The notes beneath the pieces are model-generated. The model was not told where the DNA came from and made no database searches. It was given only the letters and a program-made list of their open reading frames with translations. Of a stretch of DNA of 64,000 nucleotides, positions 18,464 to 27,411 are shown in pieces. This DNA is from Spirochaetia bacterium UBA2205 (GTDB lineage Bacteria > Spirochaetota > UBA4802 > UB4802), in NCBI GenBank assembly GCA_002328585.1, contig DCUV01000046.1, positions 7,390 to 71,389 of the forward strand, read 5' to 3'. The translations under genes and the position numbers were made by a program. Position 1 is the first letter of the stretch. Every line of letters starts with the position of its first letter.

Positions 18464-18517
18464 AATAGTATATGATAGATAGTTTTTTAAACATACAGCA
18501 AAACACATGGGATTGTT

Positions 18518-20323
18518 ATGAATAGACAAATTGATGACAACGAATTGCTACATGAGATTGCGCCGTATGCAGGAAAAGCATCGGATGTTTTGCTAAAAAT
18601 AATCCGGCAATGGCAGTCTTCATTGCCGGCACTTGAGGATACACTTACTTCAAACGACATCATTGAAAAAGCAAAAACTGATTCTCAGGGTATACACATA
18701 AAAAAGCTTGTTGCTATGTTTGCAACTGGTATAGCGGCGATAGTAATTGCTGGAGTAATGCTTTTTACTCATTATTTTTCGGGAACTATGGAAAAGGCAG
18801 TATGCACGGCAGTAATCGGAGATGTCCAGGTTATACGAGGTAATCAGTCGGTACCGTTGATGAATGGCATGGGAATAGAACAGCGGGACAGGATAGTATG
18901 TGGTAAGGGCTCAATGGCTGTTATAGAAATTGGGAGTTTAAAATTACGGATAGATCAAAATTCTGAATTTGCCATCGATACAGTACAGAGCAAGGGTAAA
19001 TTATTACTGGATACGTCAATGACGCGTGGCGTTATCTATGCAACTATTGCAAAACTTAAAAAAGGAGATTCTGTTTTTGTAAAAACTAAAACCGCGGTTG
19101 CAAGTATTCGTGGTACAACTTTTATGATAAAGTCCAATAATAATATAACAAAATTAATAGTGCTGGAAGGGAAGGTGATGATTGCTCCCAGATTGGATAT
19201 CATACCACAAGAAAGTACTCCTGGTGTTGTTGTTGATGCAGGGCAAGCATGTGTCGTTGATGCGGGCACCATCATTGCTATAAAAAAAGCGGTTTCCATG
19301 AATACTACAGAACTTGACACAATTATACAGCAGTCTTTACCGGTAACTATCGCCGATAAAAAAATAATTCAGATTATTGAAACATTGACCAGAGATATTA
19401 ATCAGGCAATACCTGTGAATGAAAATGAGCTAACGCTCAATACTCTGTATAATATTAAAGCTGTTGTACCTGATAACAATGATGTGCTGGTTACAACCAG
19501 TGATGGATTATACTACTGTAAGGATTATAAAGTGGAGTGGATGTATAGCCTGCCTATGCCATCAAAACCTTTCAAATGGGATACTATGTATATACTTCAA
19601 AGCAAAGACCTGTACGCTATTGATAGAAAAGGTGATGTGCTGTGGCAGTGTGGGATAGAAGGAGAGGTGCTGGATGATGGGATACTGCGTATAAAAAATA
19701 CGATTATTGTGCCAACATCAAAAGGATTACTGTATTTTATTGATAAAAAAGGAAAGGTGATACACAGGGTTGATTGCAATGCACCATTTATTACAAAACC
19801 TGTTTTATTTAATCAAATGGTTTGTATTGTGACGGATGATGGATACCTTTATGCAATCGATATTTCGTTGGGTGTTAGCATCTACCGTAAACACATTGGC
19901 ACTGTTATTGAAAATGGGCTTATAGCACAGTATCCTGAAATTTATTTTGTAACTCCTGATTCAATTCAGAAGTTGCATGTTTTAAAAGACGAGCTGGTAT
20001 GGTCATTCAACGACAGTAATATTATTGATACAATAGCATATGATAATGGGATAGTATATGCCACCACTAATGGGTTGTTGTGTAAGCTATCTGCCAATGG
20101 GGATAGTGAATGGAGGATTAGTCCAGGCAAGAGTATACATTCATTAAAAAGCATCCACAATGGAATAACATGTATTGCCGATACGGTTTTTTATCTCATT
20201 GCTTCAAATGGTGAGGTTTTATGGTCGTATACATTGCCTTCTTCAGATGCAACAATAGTAGCAGTGACTCCTAAAATGGTATTTATTTGTACTGAGAATA
20301 GATTGCTAACCCTGAAAATATAA
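18518..20323 (+). CDS. Membrane protein with FecR domain and PQQ-like beta-propeller
   Basis: 601 residues. A cytoplasmic helix-rich segment of 60 residues precedes one transmembrane helix (about 65-87). A FecR domain follows (about 95-235: AVIGDVQVIRG, DRIVCGKGSMAVIEI, VKTKTAVASIRGTTF, VVVDAGQA). Residues about 310-600 contain repeats of the PQQ/propeller type (DGYLYAIDI, GDVLWQCG, NGEVLWSYTLP). No zinc anti-sigma motif (HxxxCxxC) is seen in the N-terminus. Being next to the ECF sigma gene, it may act as a membrane regulator or a sensor of envelope state; this is inferred from position. Confidence 0.7.
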   Translation: MNRQIDDNELLHEIAPYAGKASDVLLKIIRQWQSSLPALEDTLTSNDIIEKAKTDSQGIHIKKLVAMFATGIAAIVIAGVMLFTHYFSGTMEKAVCTAVIGDVQVIRGNQSVPLMNGMGIEQRDRIVCGKGSMAVIEIGSLKLRIDQNSEFAIDTVQSKGKLLLDTSMTRGVIYATIAKLKKGDSVFVKTKTAVASIRGTTFMIKSNNNITKLIVLEGKVMIAPRLDIIPQESTPGVVVDAGQACVVDAGTIIAIKKAVSMNTTELDTIIQQSLPVTIADKKIIQIIETLTRDINQAIPVNENELTLNTLYNIKAVVPDNNDVLVTTSDGLYYCKDYKVEWMYSLPMPSKPFKWDTMYILQSKDLYAIDRKGDVLWQCGIEGEVLDDGILRIKNTIIVPTSKGLLYFIDKKGKVIHRVDCNAPFITKPVLFNQMVCIVTDDGYLYAIDISLGVSIYRKHIGTVIENGLIAQYPEIYFVTPDSIQKLHVLKDELVWSFNDSNIIDTIAYDNGIVYATTNGLLCKLSANGDSEWRISPGKSIHSLKSIHNGITCIADTVFYLIASNGEVLWSYTLPSSDATIVAVTPKMVFICTENRLLTLKI

Positions 20324-20679
20324 GGGAACATTTACAATTTTACTTTTTATTACCGTTGTGAGCACCACCAGTGATACAATAGCTCTGTTTTAATTGCCGG
20401 ATGGATAGGAAAAGGATTTTTTGAAGGTGTGAACGCTATATTTTTTGCAGTAATAACTACCAAAAATTGTATAGATAAATGTAAGCCAAACTATTATTTC
20501 CTGGTTTAACCATTAATTGTAGAATTTGCTTGTAATGCAAAGGGTCAACGAATTGCTGTATTGAAAATAAAAAACTTTTTTATGTATTGAATTTTTTTGT
20601 GTTGAATTATATTGGTACTATATGATAGTATTTACTATTATTGAAATTGTAGTACTTTTATAGTATAAGCAGGTGATAT
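20324..20679. other. Intergenic region before the chemotaxis genes
   Basis: 356 bases without a convincing gene. The last 100 bases are very A+T-rich (TTGAATTTTT, TTGAAT, TATGAT, TAGTAT words near 20587-20631) and probably contain the cheW promoter, but no -35/-10 pair has good spacing. No terminator hairpin is evident after 20323. Confidence 0.4.
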
Positions 20680-21174
20680 ATGAATAATGAACTGATAAGT
20701 ATTGCAGCAAAAACAGCCGAATCGGTTATTGATACTAATGATTCGCTTGATATAATACAGTTAGTTAGTTTTAAGCTTGATAAAATAGAATATGGTATAG
20801 ATATTTTATCAGTTCATGAAATACTTCGTATACCTGAAATTACACGGCTTCCCAATGCTCCTGACTATATTAAAGGTGTTATTAATCTGCGTGGCAATGT
20901 GATACCCGTTGTAGATATCCGAATGCGCTTTGGTATGCCATCTGCACCAGTGACCGAATTGAGCAGAATAATAGTTGTTGAGATTGGAGAAAAATTAGTT
21001 GGGTTAATGGTTGACAATGTTTACCAGGTAATACGGCTTTCACGTTCAAGGATTGATGAGCCGCATGAATTAATTGAAGGCATTTCAACCGAATTTATCA
21101 ATGGTATAGGGAGATTACAGGACAGGCTTATTGTTATATTACGTTTAGACAATATCCTGTTTGGTGAAGAGTAG
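20680..21174 (+). CDS. cheW: Chemotaxis coupling protein CheW
   Basis: 164 residues, with AGGTGA upstream of the ATG. CheW/SH3-like fold markers: LVSFKLDKIEYGIDILSVHEI, LPNAPDYIKGVINLRG, VIPVVDIRMRF and VDNVYQVIRL. It links chemoreceptors to CheA. First gene of cheW-cheA-cheB; no methyl-accepting receptor or CheR gene is present in the window. Confidence 0.92.
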   Translation: MNNELISIAAKTAESVIDTNDSLDIIQLVSFKLDKIEYGIDILSVHEILRIPEITRLPNAPDYIKGVINLRGNVIPVVDIRMRFGMPSAPVTELSRIIVVEIGEKLVGLMVDNVYQVIRLSRSRIDEPHELIEGISTEFINGIGRLQDRLIVILRLDNILFGEE

Positions 21175-21208
21175 CACATAAAACTAAATATTAGTTCGAG
21201 GTAAAACG

Positions 21209-24200
21209 ATGGGCTTTTCCTTGGGTGAGTATCAGGATATTTTTTTAGAAGAAGCTGATGAACAACTACAGGAGCTAAATGAGAACCTGTTGCAACTGGA
21301 AAAAAATCCTTCAGATGAAGATATTATAAATAATATTTTTAGAGCTGCGCACTCTTTAAAAAGTTCTGCAGCTTTTGTTGGGTTGACTGATCTAAGTGAT
21401 CTGGCACATAAAATGGAAAATTTATTGCAGGGTATTCGCGACAAGGTAATGGATATAACACCTTCAATTGTTGATGTTTTATTCCAATGCTTTGATGTCA
21501 TTAATGAGGTTATACACGAAGTTTCAGCGGGGAATCCACCCACTAAAGATTTTACAGGATTAATTAAAAAAATAGAAGGAGTTTCTACTCATTTTGAAAA
21601 GCCCGCTGAAAAAAAAGAACAACCTATAACAAGGAAGATTCAGCTTCCAGCTAATATAGTAAAAGATATTCGTGATGGGATAAACAGCGGCCTATCATGC
21701 TGTGAGGTTAGCATTACCCTTGATACTGATGCTGCAATGAAATCATTAAAAGTTCAGCTTGTGCTTGCCAATCTTGAAAAGATAGGGGATGTCCTTGTGA
21801 CTATCCCTGCTATTGAAGACGTTTCTCTACCTGGATTTAATAACTGTGTACAGATAATTTTACTTACGGCTGCGCCAGTGGATGAGATCAGGAAAGTATG
21901 CGAAGTTGACCAGGTAATCAGGATAGACCTGAGAAAAATTGAGCTGGTCAAAAAAGATAATAAAGTTGCTTTGAAGTATCACCAGCAGGAAACGCTTTTT
22001 GAAGAAAAACAAGAAGCTGTTGCCAAACAACCGGATTTTGAAGAGGATATGGTGCCCGATGAGGAAGAGAAAGATGAGATTATTATACGATCAAAAGACG
22101 ATAAGAAAACAGTTCAACTGAGGACAGTAAAGGTATCGGTAGATAAATTAGACCAATTGTTGAATAATGTGGGGGAACTTGTTATAGCTAATTCCGGTTT
22201 TTACAAATTGTATGAAGAAATGCGACGCCTTTCTGTTGAAAAGACTATTATTAATGAATTTAAAAACAGAATGGAGCAGATGTCCCGCATTGCAAAGGAT
22301 TTACAAAGCGGAATTATGAAAACAAGGATGGTGCCCATTGGTCAGGTCTTTACACGATTTAATAGATTGGTCCGCGATTTAGCAAAAGAGTTTGATAAAA
22401 AAGTTATCATGGAAATAAAGGGGGAAGAAACTGAACTTGATAAAAAAGTTATAGATGTTATTGGCGAACCACTCATGCACCTGATCAGAAATGCTGTTGA
22501 TCATGGTGTTGAATCGGTAGAAGAAAGACGGCAGTTGAAAAAACCAGATGTCGCAACAATAACCCTTAATGCATATCAGGGAGGAAATCAGATATTTGTT
22601 GAGGTAAGTGATGATGGCAGGGGATTGGACTATAAAAAAATAAAATCAAAAGCTATTGAGATGAATTTGACTACACCGGAAATAGTTGCGAATATGGATA
22701 GAGATGAATTAGCCAGCTTTATTTTTATGCCTGGTTTTTCCACCTCAGAAAAAGTTACCGATATTTCGGGTCGCGGTGTTGGAATGAATGTTGTACAGGA
22801 AACTGTTAATGAATTAAATGGTAGCGTATCAATTGAAAGTGAGCCAGGAATGGGTACGCGTTTTATTTTAAGCTTCCCGCTTACCCTGGCAATCATACCT
22901 GCGATCATGGTCAGAGTACAAAGGGAATTATTTGCGATACCACTTTCAGATGTAATTGAGACTATCAAAATATTACCTGATGAGATAACAACCATTGAAG
23001 GGCATGAGGTTATAAATCTTAGAGGTGAAATACTTTCACTTATACGCTTAAATAATTTTGTAGGAATAAATAGTATATTAAAAGATAATGAAAGGATGCC
23101 AGTAGTTGTTGTAGGCTATGGCAATAGAAAAATAGGTATCGTCGTAGATTTGCTTGAAGGTAAGCAGGAGATAGTTATTAAATCATTGGAGCAAAATTAC
23201 AAAACAGTTCCGGGGCTTGCAGGTGCATCTATCTTAGGTGATGGTAGTATATGCCTTATTCTTGATATATCATCTATGATTAATAAAGTAATAATGCAGC
23301 AGGATATGCTATCGCATAAAGAAAAACAGAGAGTGCTGGATACAAGGCAGGCATCGGTGGAAGTTGTAAAACATGAAACAACAAAAGACGCTGCTGCAAA
23401 ACCAGAACATGATGATCACTATAAAAAGGATATCAGGGAATCTGTTACAGCTACTGAGATGCCCATAAAAGAGGATATTGTTTTTAAGAAACAATTAAAT
23501 GAAGAGATTGTCGAAATAGAAGAAACTCAAATAGGGGAATCAGAAAAAAGTCAATACAACAATATAATTGAAAAACAGGTTCATAATGCCCTTGAAGAGT
23601 TTAAATCGGAGCTGAAGGAAAAAATAAAAACAACCCTTGGTGAAGAAAACGAAATTTATAAAAAATTAGGTATATCAGATGATGATCTTGCAAACGTTCA
23701 GGTTCTTGCAAATGTTGGGATTACTGATGCTGCAGAAAAACTTTCAAAAATACTGGGCAGAAGAGTTGATCTGTCCATACCGGATGTATCAGTACTGGCG
23801 ATAGAAACAATCCCTCAATTCTTTGGTGATATTGACAGTGTTTATCTTGGCGTTTATATGCCAATTGTTGGACAGATTAATGGTACCATTCTTTTCAGTT
23901 TACATCAAGAATCCGGTTATGAACTTGTTGATATGCTGCTTGGATTACCTCAGGGTACAACCACATCATTAAGCGAAGATGGTGAATCAGTTCTTAAAGA
24001 AGTTACGAATATTGTTGGTTCGGCTGTCGTTAATGCATTTGCTGATAAAATAGAAATGGCAATAAAGCCAACTGTTCCATCAGTTGTTCATGATTACATG
24101 CAATCGATACTTGATTCCATTCTGGCTTTTCATACAGCGGAAAATGAATATGCCCTGGTGATGGATACTGAATTTTTCCACCAGGATGACAGAGTGATTG

Positions 24201-24265
24201 GTAAACTTATGATAATGCCAACAACTTCATCATTAAGTACGATAGTTGAAAGGTTGCGAAATTAA
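21209..24265 (+). CDS. cheA: CheA histidine kinase fused to a C-terminal CheC-type phosphatase domain
   Basis: 1018 residues, far longer than ordinary CheA (about 650-700). Order: HPt domain with phospho-accepting His48 (RAAHSLKSS); P2-like CheY/CheB-binding domain (about 150-240); dimerisation helices (about 300-375); ATPase domain with N box LIRNAVDHGVE (about 425), DDGRGLD and GRGVGMNVV; CheW-like regulatory domain (about 560-695); a charged linker; and a CheC-like domain (about 815-1018). In CheC the catalytic signature is D/SxxxExxN-x22-P. The second copy here is intact (Ser927, Glu931, Asn934, Pro957); the first has Val832 in place of Glu with Asn835 kept. The protein therefore probably both phosphorylates and dephosphorylates CheY. 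Followed 5 bases later by cheB. Confidence 0.9.
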   Translation: MGFSLGEYQDIFLEEADEQLQELNENLLQLEKNPSDEDIINNIFRAAHSLKSSAAFVGLTDLSDLAHKMENLLQGIRDKVMDITPSIVDVLFQCFDVINEVIHEVSAGNPPTKDFTGLIKKIEGVSTHFEKPAEKKEQPITRKIQLPANIVKDIRDGINSGLSCCEVSITLDTDAAMKSLKVQLVLANLEKIGDVLVTIPAIEDVSLPGFNNCVQIILLTAAPVDEIRKVCEVDQVIRIDLRKIELVKKDNKVALKYHQQETLFEEKQEAVAKQPDFEEDMVPDEEEKDEIIIRSKDDKKTVQLRTVKVSVDKLDQLLNNVGELVIANSGFYKLYEEMRRLSVEKTIINEFKNRMEQMSRIAKDLQSGIMKTRMVPIGQVFTRFNRLVRDLAKEFDKKVIMEIKGEETELDKKVIDVIGEPLMHLIRNAVDHGVESVEERRQLKKPDVATITLNAYQGGNQIFVEVSDDGRGLDYKKIKSKAIEMNLTTPEIVANMDRDELASFIFMPGFSTSEKVTDISGRGVGMNVVQETVNELNGSVSIESEPGMGTRFILSFPLTLAIIPAIMVRVQRELFAIPLSDVIETIKILPDEITTIEGHEVINLRGEILSLIRLNNFVGINSILKDNERMPVVVVGYGNRKIGIVVDLLEGKQEIVIKSLEQNYKTVPGLAGASILGDGSICLILDISSMINKVIMQQDMLSHKEKQRVLDTRQASVEVVKHETTKDAAAKPEHDDHYKKDIRESVTATEMPIKEDIVFKKQLNEEIVEIEETQIGESEKSQYNNIIEKQVHNALEEFKSELKEKIKTTLGEENEIYKKLGISDDDLANVQVLANVGITDAAEKLSKILGRRVDLSIPDVSVLAIETIPQFFGDIDSVYLGVYMPIVGQINGTILFSLHQESGYELVDMLLGLPQGTTTSLSEDGESVLKEVTNIVGSAVVNAFADKIEMAIKPTVPSVVHDYMQSILDSILAFHTAENEYALVMDTEFFHQDDRVIGKLMIMPTTSSLSTIVERLRN

Positions 24266-24270
24266 TCTCT

Positions 24271-25317
24271 ATGTCACAAAAAATTAAGGTCATGGTTGTT
24301 GACGATTCTGCTCTTGTCAGAAAAGTCATAACTGATATTCTTGAAAGTGACAAAGATATAGAGGTTATTGGCACTGCAAATAATGGCAAATCTGCAGTAT
24401 TTAAAAATCTGACTCTTAATCCTGATGTAATTACAATGGATATAGAAATGCCCATAATGGATGGGCTTGAAGCATTGCAGGAAATCATAAAGACTAACCC
24501 AAAACCTGTCATTATGATGAGTGTGCTGACGCAATATGGTGCTGAAGCAACGTTTAGAGCACTGGAATTCGGGGCAATTGATTTTATTCCTAAACCTTCA
24601 AATCTTCTGGCAATGAGCATGGATGATATTGCAGAATTACTTATATCGAAAGTAAAGGCTGTGGCACGCATATCCCTGAAGATATCTCATAGCAAAGATA
24701 TAATGAATAGACAATCAACAAAGCTGACGGTTGATAGTAATCAAAAAAGGGTAAAAAAAATTGTTGGGATTGGTACGTCAACTGGTGGACCATCGGCATT
24801 ACAACGGGTATTACAAAAATTGCCAGGAAACTTTCCTTCACCAATACTTGTTGTACAACATATGCCTCCAGGATTTACAAAGGCATTTGCCGAACGATTG
24901 GATAGTCTATGTTATGTTTCTGTTAAGGAAGCTGAAGATAGCGAAGAAGCTGTGGATGGATGTGTATATATCGCGCCGGGAGATTCTCATATTGTGATGG
25001 AAAAAATGAACAATAAACGTATCATACGGTTGTCACAGTCTGATAAGGTATCGGGTCACAGGCCCTCAGCGGATGTCTTGTTTCAATCGATGGTAAAAGC
25101 AGATCTGGAAAATAATATAGGGGTGATAATGACCGGAATGGGACGAGATGGAGCTATGGGTATTAAAGAAATTCATAATAATGGTGGGTATACTATTGCA
25201 CAGAATGAATCAACGTCAGTGGTATATGGTATGAATAGGGTAGCGGTAGAAATGGGAGCGATTGATGCAGTTGTTGATCTGGATTCAATCCCTGATGAAA
25301 TAGTAGCTCGTATATAG
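24271..25317 (+). CDS. cheB: Chemotaxis response regulator and receptor methylesterase CheB
   Basis: 348 residues. Receiver domain: VVDDSALVRKV with acidic pocket, phospho-acceptor in DVITMDIEMPIMDG, and Lys in IPKPS. Methylesterase domain: nucleophile Ser in GTSTGGPSAL, His in VQHMPPGFT and Asp in MTGMGRDGAMG, forming the triad that removes methyl groups from (or deamidates) chemoreceptors. Translation is probably coupled to cheA, five bases upstream, because no clear binding site precedes it. CheR must be elsewhere. Confidence 0.95.
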   Translation: MSQKIKVMVVDDSALVRKVITDILESDKDIEVIGTANNGKSAVFKNLTLNPDVITMDIEMPIMDGLEALQEIIKTNPKPVIMMSVLTQYGAEATFRALEFGAIDFIPKPSNLLAMSMDDIAELLISKVKAVARISLKISHSKDIMNRQSTKLTVDSNQKRVKKIVGIGTSTGGPSALQRVLQKLPGNFPSPILVVQHMPPGFTKAFAERLDSLCYVSVKEAEDSEEAVDGCVYIAPGDSHIVMEKMNNKRIIRLSQSDKVSGHRPSADVLFQSMVKADLENNIGVIMTGMGRDGAMGIKEIHNNGGYTIAQNESTSVVYGMNRVAVEMGAIDAVVDLDSIPDEIVARI

Positions 25318-25500
25318 GTTGTTTGTTATAGCTGATATTAGACGGTTACAGTTTATAAGAGTATTCGATGCAGGAGTATTAGTAAAAAATTGTAATTAAT
25401 ATAAATTTTTTCTTGAATGAAATAGGCTTATCAGTAATATGTATTTAAGATTATATACCGACGTGTGGATGTGGGATATTATATACTTTGGGGTAAGGCT

Positions 25501-25860
25501 ATGGCTAAAATACTAATAGTAGATGATGCAAAATTTATGAGAACCCTTGTCAAAGATGCATTGGTCCCAAGAGGGCATGAAATTATTGGTGAGGCTGAAA
25601 ATGGTGTTGAAGCTGTTCAGCTTTATAAAAAATTACGGCCAGATCTGGTTACCATGGATATTACAATGCGTGAAAAAGATGGTATTGAAGCAGCTGAGGA
25701 AATTTTACTGTTTGATCCCAATGCACGTATTATAATGGTAACCGCTTTGGGTCAGGAAAATTTATTAACCAGAGCAATAAAAATTGGAGTTAAAGATTTT
25801 GTAGTTAAACCATTCCCTCCCGAAAGACTTCAAAAAGCTGCAGATAAGGCATTAGCATAA
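25501..25860 (+). CDS. cheY: Chemotaxis response regulator CheY-like
   Basis: 119 residues from the ATG at 25501, preceded by GGGGTAAGG; an in-frame ATG at 25465 would add an unlikely N-terminal tail. Single receiver domain: ILIVDDAKFMR, phospho-Asp in DLVTMDITM, Thr in MVTALG, Lys in VVKPF. It lacks any output domain, consistent with a flagellar-switch regulator. Separated from cheB by 183 bases, so probably its own transcript. Likely substrate of the CheA-CheC fusion, by position. Confidence 0.9.
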   Translation: MAKILIVDDAKFMRTLVKDALVPRGHEIIGEAENGVEAVQLYKKLRPDLVTMDITMREKDGIEAAEEILLFDPNARIIMVTALGQENLLTRAIKIGVKDFVVKPFPPERLQKAADKALA

Positions 25861-25939
25861 ATACATCGTAGAATGAATTAAGGAATTATTGCAAACTTGT
25901 ATTATTTAAATAATAAAAATTAATTATCGTTGCATAAAT

Positions 25940-25975
25940 AAAAAGATTGTCATTAATAGTCTTTTTTTTATAATT
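25940..25975 (+). terminator. Weak A/T-rich hairpin after cheY
   Basis: AAAAAGATTGTC and AATAGTCTTTTTTT can pair imperfectly and end in a long T-run, about 80 bases after the cheY stop. The stem lacks G-C pairs, so termination is uncertain. Confidence 0.35.
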
Positions 25976-26005
25976 AAAAAAACTATTTGTTATTGTGGTT
26001 AAATC

Positions 26006-26755
26006 ATGGTTTCATCACAGGAAATTGAAGCGCAATGTATTTTGCATATAAATAATTTTGAAGGTCCACTGGATTTACTATGGGAGCTTATTAAAAAGTC
26101 TAAAATAGAAATAACGCAGGTTTCCATAGCTGAAATTACTGATCAGTATTGTAACTATCTGTCCCTTATGGAGAAGATAAATATTCCAATTGCTATGGAT
26201 TTTATTGTTATGGCAAGCGAGCTTATTTACTACAAATCAAAAGCACTATTACCTGGTGCTGATATTGGAGATGAATTTTTTGTCCCACCTTTGCCTCCTG
26301 AATTAATACAAAAATTACTTGAATTTAAGAAATATCAGCTTGCTTCAAAGAATTTGATTTCATTACATGCAATGCAATCAGATGTATTTACAAGGCAGCC
26401 AAATCTTGTTAACAATGATGAAGTTGTATATTTAGAAGTTAACCTTTTTGATCTTCTCAATGCCTTTGTTGATGTCCTTGAATCTGAAAAAGAGGTTGAG
26501 AGCCAGAGTATAGTATTTGATGAAATTCTTGTTAGTGATCGTATTATACTACTTATAAGCATGCTGCAGGATACAGAGCAGATTGAGTTTAATGAGCTAT
26601 TTCCACAAAAACCTGGAAGGATGGAAGTGGTAGTTACGTTACTGGCGGTATTGGAAATGATCCGTATTGGTGCAATAGCAGTATTACAAAATGCACAATT
26701 TGGCAATATTTATATTTTTAAAAAATCGTTGGAAAAAGCTGAATTAATATATTGA
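26006..26755 (+). CDS. scpA: Segregation and condensation protein A
   Basis: 249 residues. The kleisin N-terminal signature NNFEGPLDLLWELIKKSKIEI is clear (slightly varied), followed by FIVMASELIYYKSKALLP and a C-terminal winged-helix-like part (RMEVVVTLLAVLEMIRIG). It bridges SMC heads in the chromosome-condensing complex. The scpB gene follows 25 bases later. Confidence 0.93.
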   Translation: MVSSQEIEAQCILHINNFEGPLDLLWELIKKSKIEITQVSIAEITDQYCNYLSLMEKINIPIAMDFIVMASELIYYKSKALLPGADIGDEFFVPPLPPELIQKLLEFKKYQLASKNLISLHAMQSDVFTRQPNLVNNDEVVYLEVNLFDLLNAFVDVLESEKEVESQSIVFDEILVSDRIILLISMLQDTEQIEFNELFPQKPGRMEVVVTLLAVLEMIRIGAIAVLQNAQFGNIYIFKKSLEKAELIY

Positions 26756-26780
26756 GGTAACATCGACACAGGGAATAATT

Positions 26781-27410
26781 ATGAATGATGATAGCGTTCA
26801 GGAAAATGAAAATTTAGAAAAGGTAGATGGAGCTGATGAAATTAATTCTCAGGACGAATTATCTGAAGAGATGTCAGAGGGGAATGATATTTTTGGTATT
26901 ATTGAAGCTATTCTTTTTATCTCTTCGGAACCAGTACCACTCAATTTTTTTACAAAGCAAATAGGAATAGATGCGACACAGGCAAAAATAATTATTGATT
27001 CGCTCATTGATGAATATGAAGACAGAGATAGAGGAATTAAGCTTGTTGAAATATCTGGCGGATATCAGTTTGTTACAAATCCTAAATTTGCTGCTGCCGT
27101 ACGGCAGGCTATGGGGTATAAAAAGAAAGAAACATTATCAAAAGGGATGCTTGAAACATTAGCTATCATTGCCTATAAACAGCCAATTATGTTGGCAGAA
27201 ATTGAGGAATTGCGTGGAGTATCTTCCCGAATGATGCTGGCAGCTCTGATGCGAAAGAATCTCATTAGACCGGTTGGAAGAAAAGATATTCCGGGACGAC
27301 CTTTATTATATGGTACTACTGATGAGTTTTTGAAATATTTTGGATTGAATAAGTTGTCAGATTTACCAAAATTATCTGAGATAAAAGAATATAATTTTGA
27401 AGAGGAGTGA
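26781..27410 (+). CDS. scpB: Segregation and condensation protein B
   Basis: 209 residues. An acidic N-terminal extension (about 40 residues) precedes tandem winged helices: IIEAILFISSEPVPL, GGYQFVTNPKFAAAV, SKGMLETLAIIAYKQPI and the PGRPLLYGTTDEFLKYFGL signature. It binds ScpA and regulates the SMC complex. Its stop lies one base before the pheA start. Confidence 0.93.
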   Translation: MNDDSVQENENLEKVDGADEINSQDELSEEMSEGNDIFGIIEAILFISSEPVPLNFFTKQIGIDATQAKIIIDSLIDEYEDRDRGIKLVEISGGYQFVTNPKFAAAVRQAMGYKKKETLSKGMLETLAIIAYKQPIMLAEIEELRGVSSRMMLAALMRKNLIRPVGRKDIPGRPLLYGTTDEFLKYFGLNKLSDLPKLSEIKEYNFEEE

Positions 27411-27411
27411 A

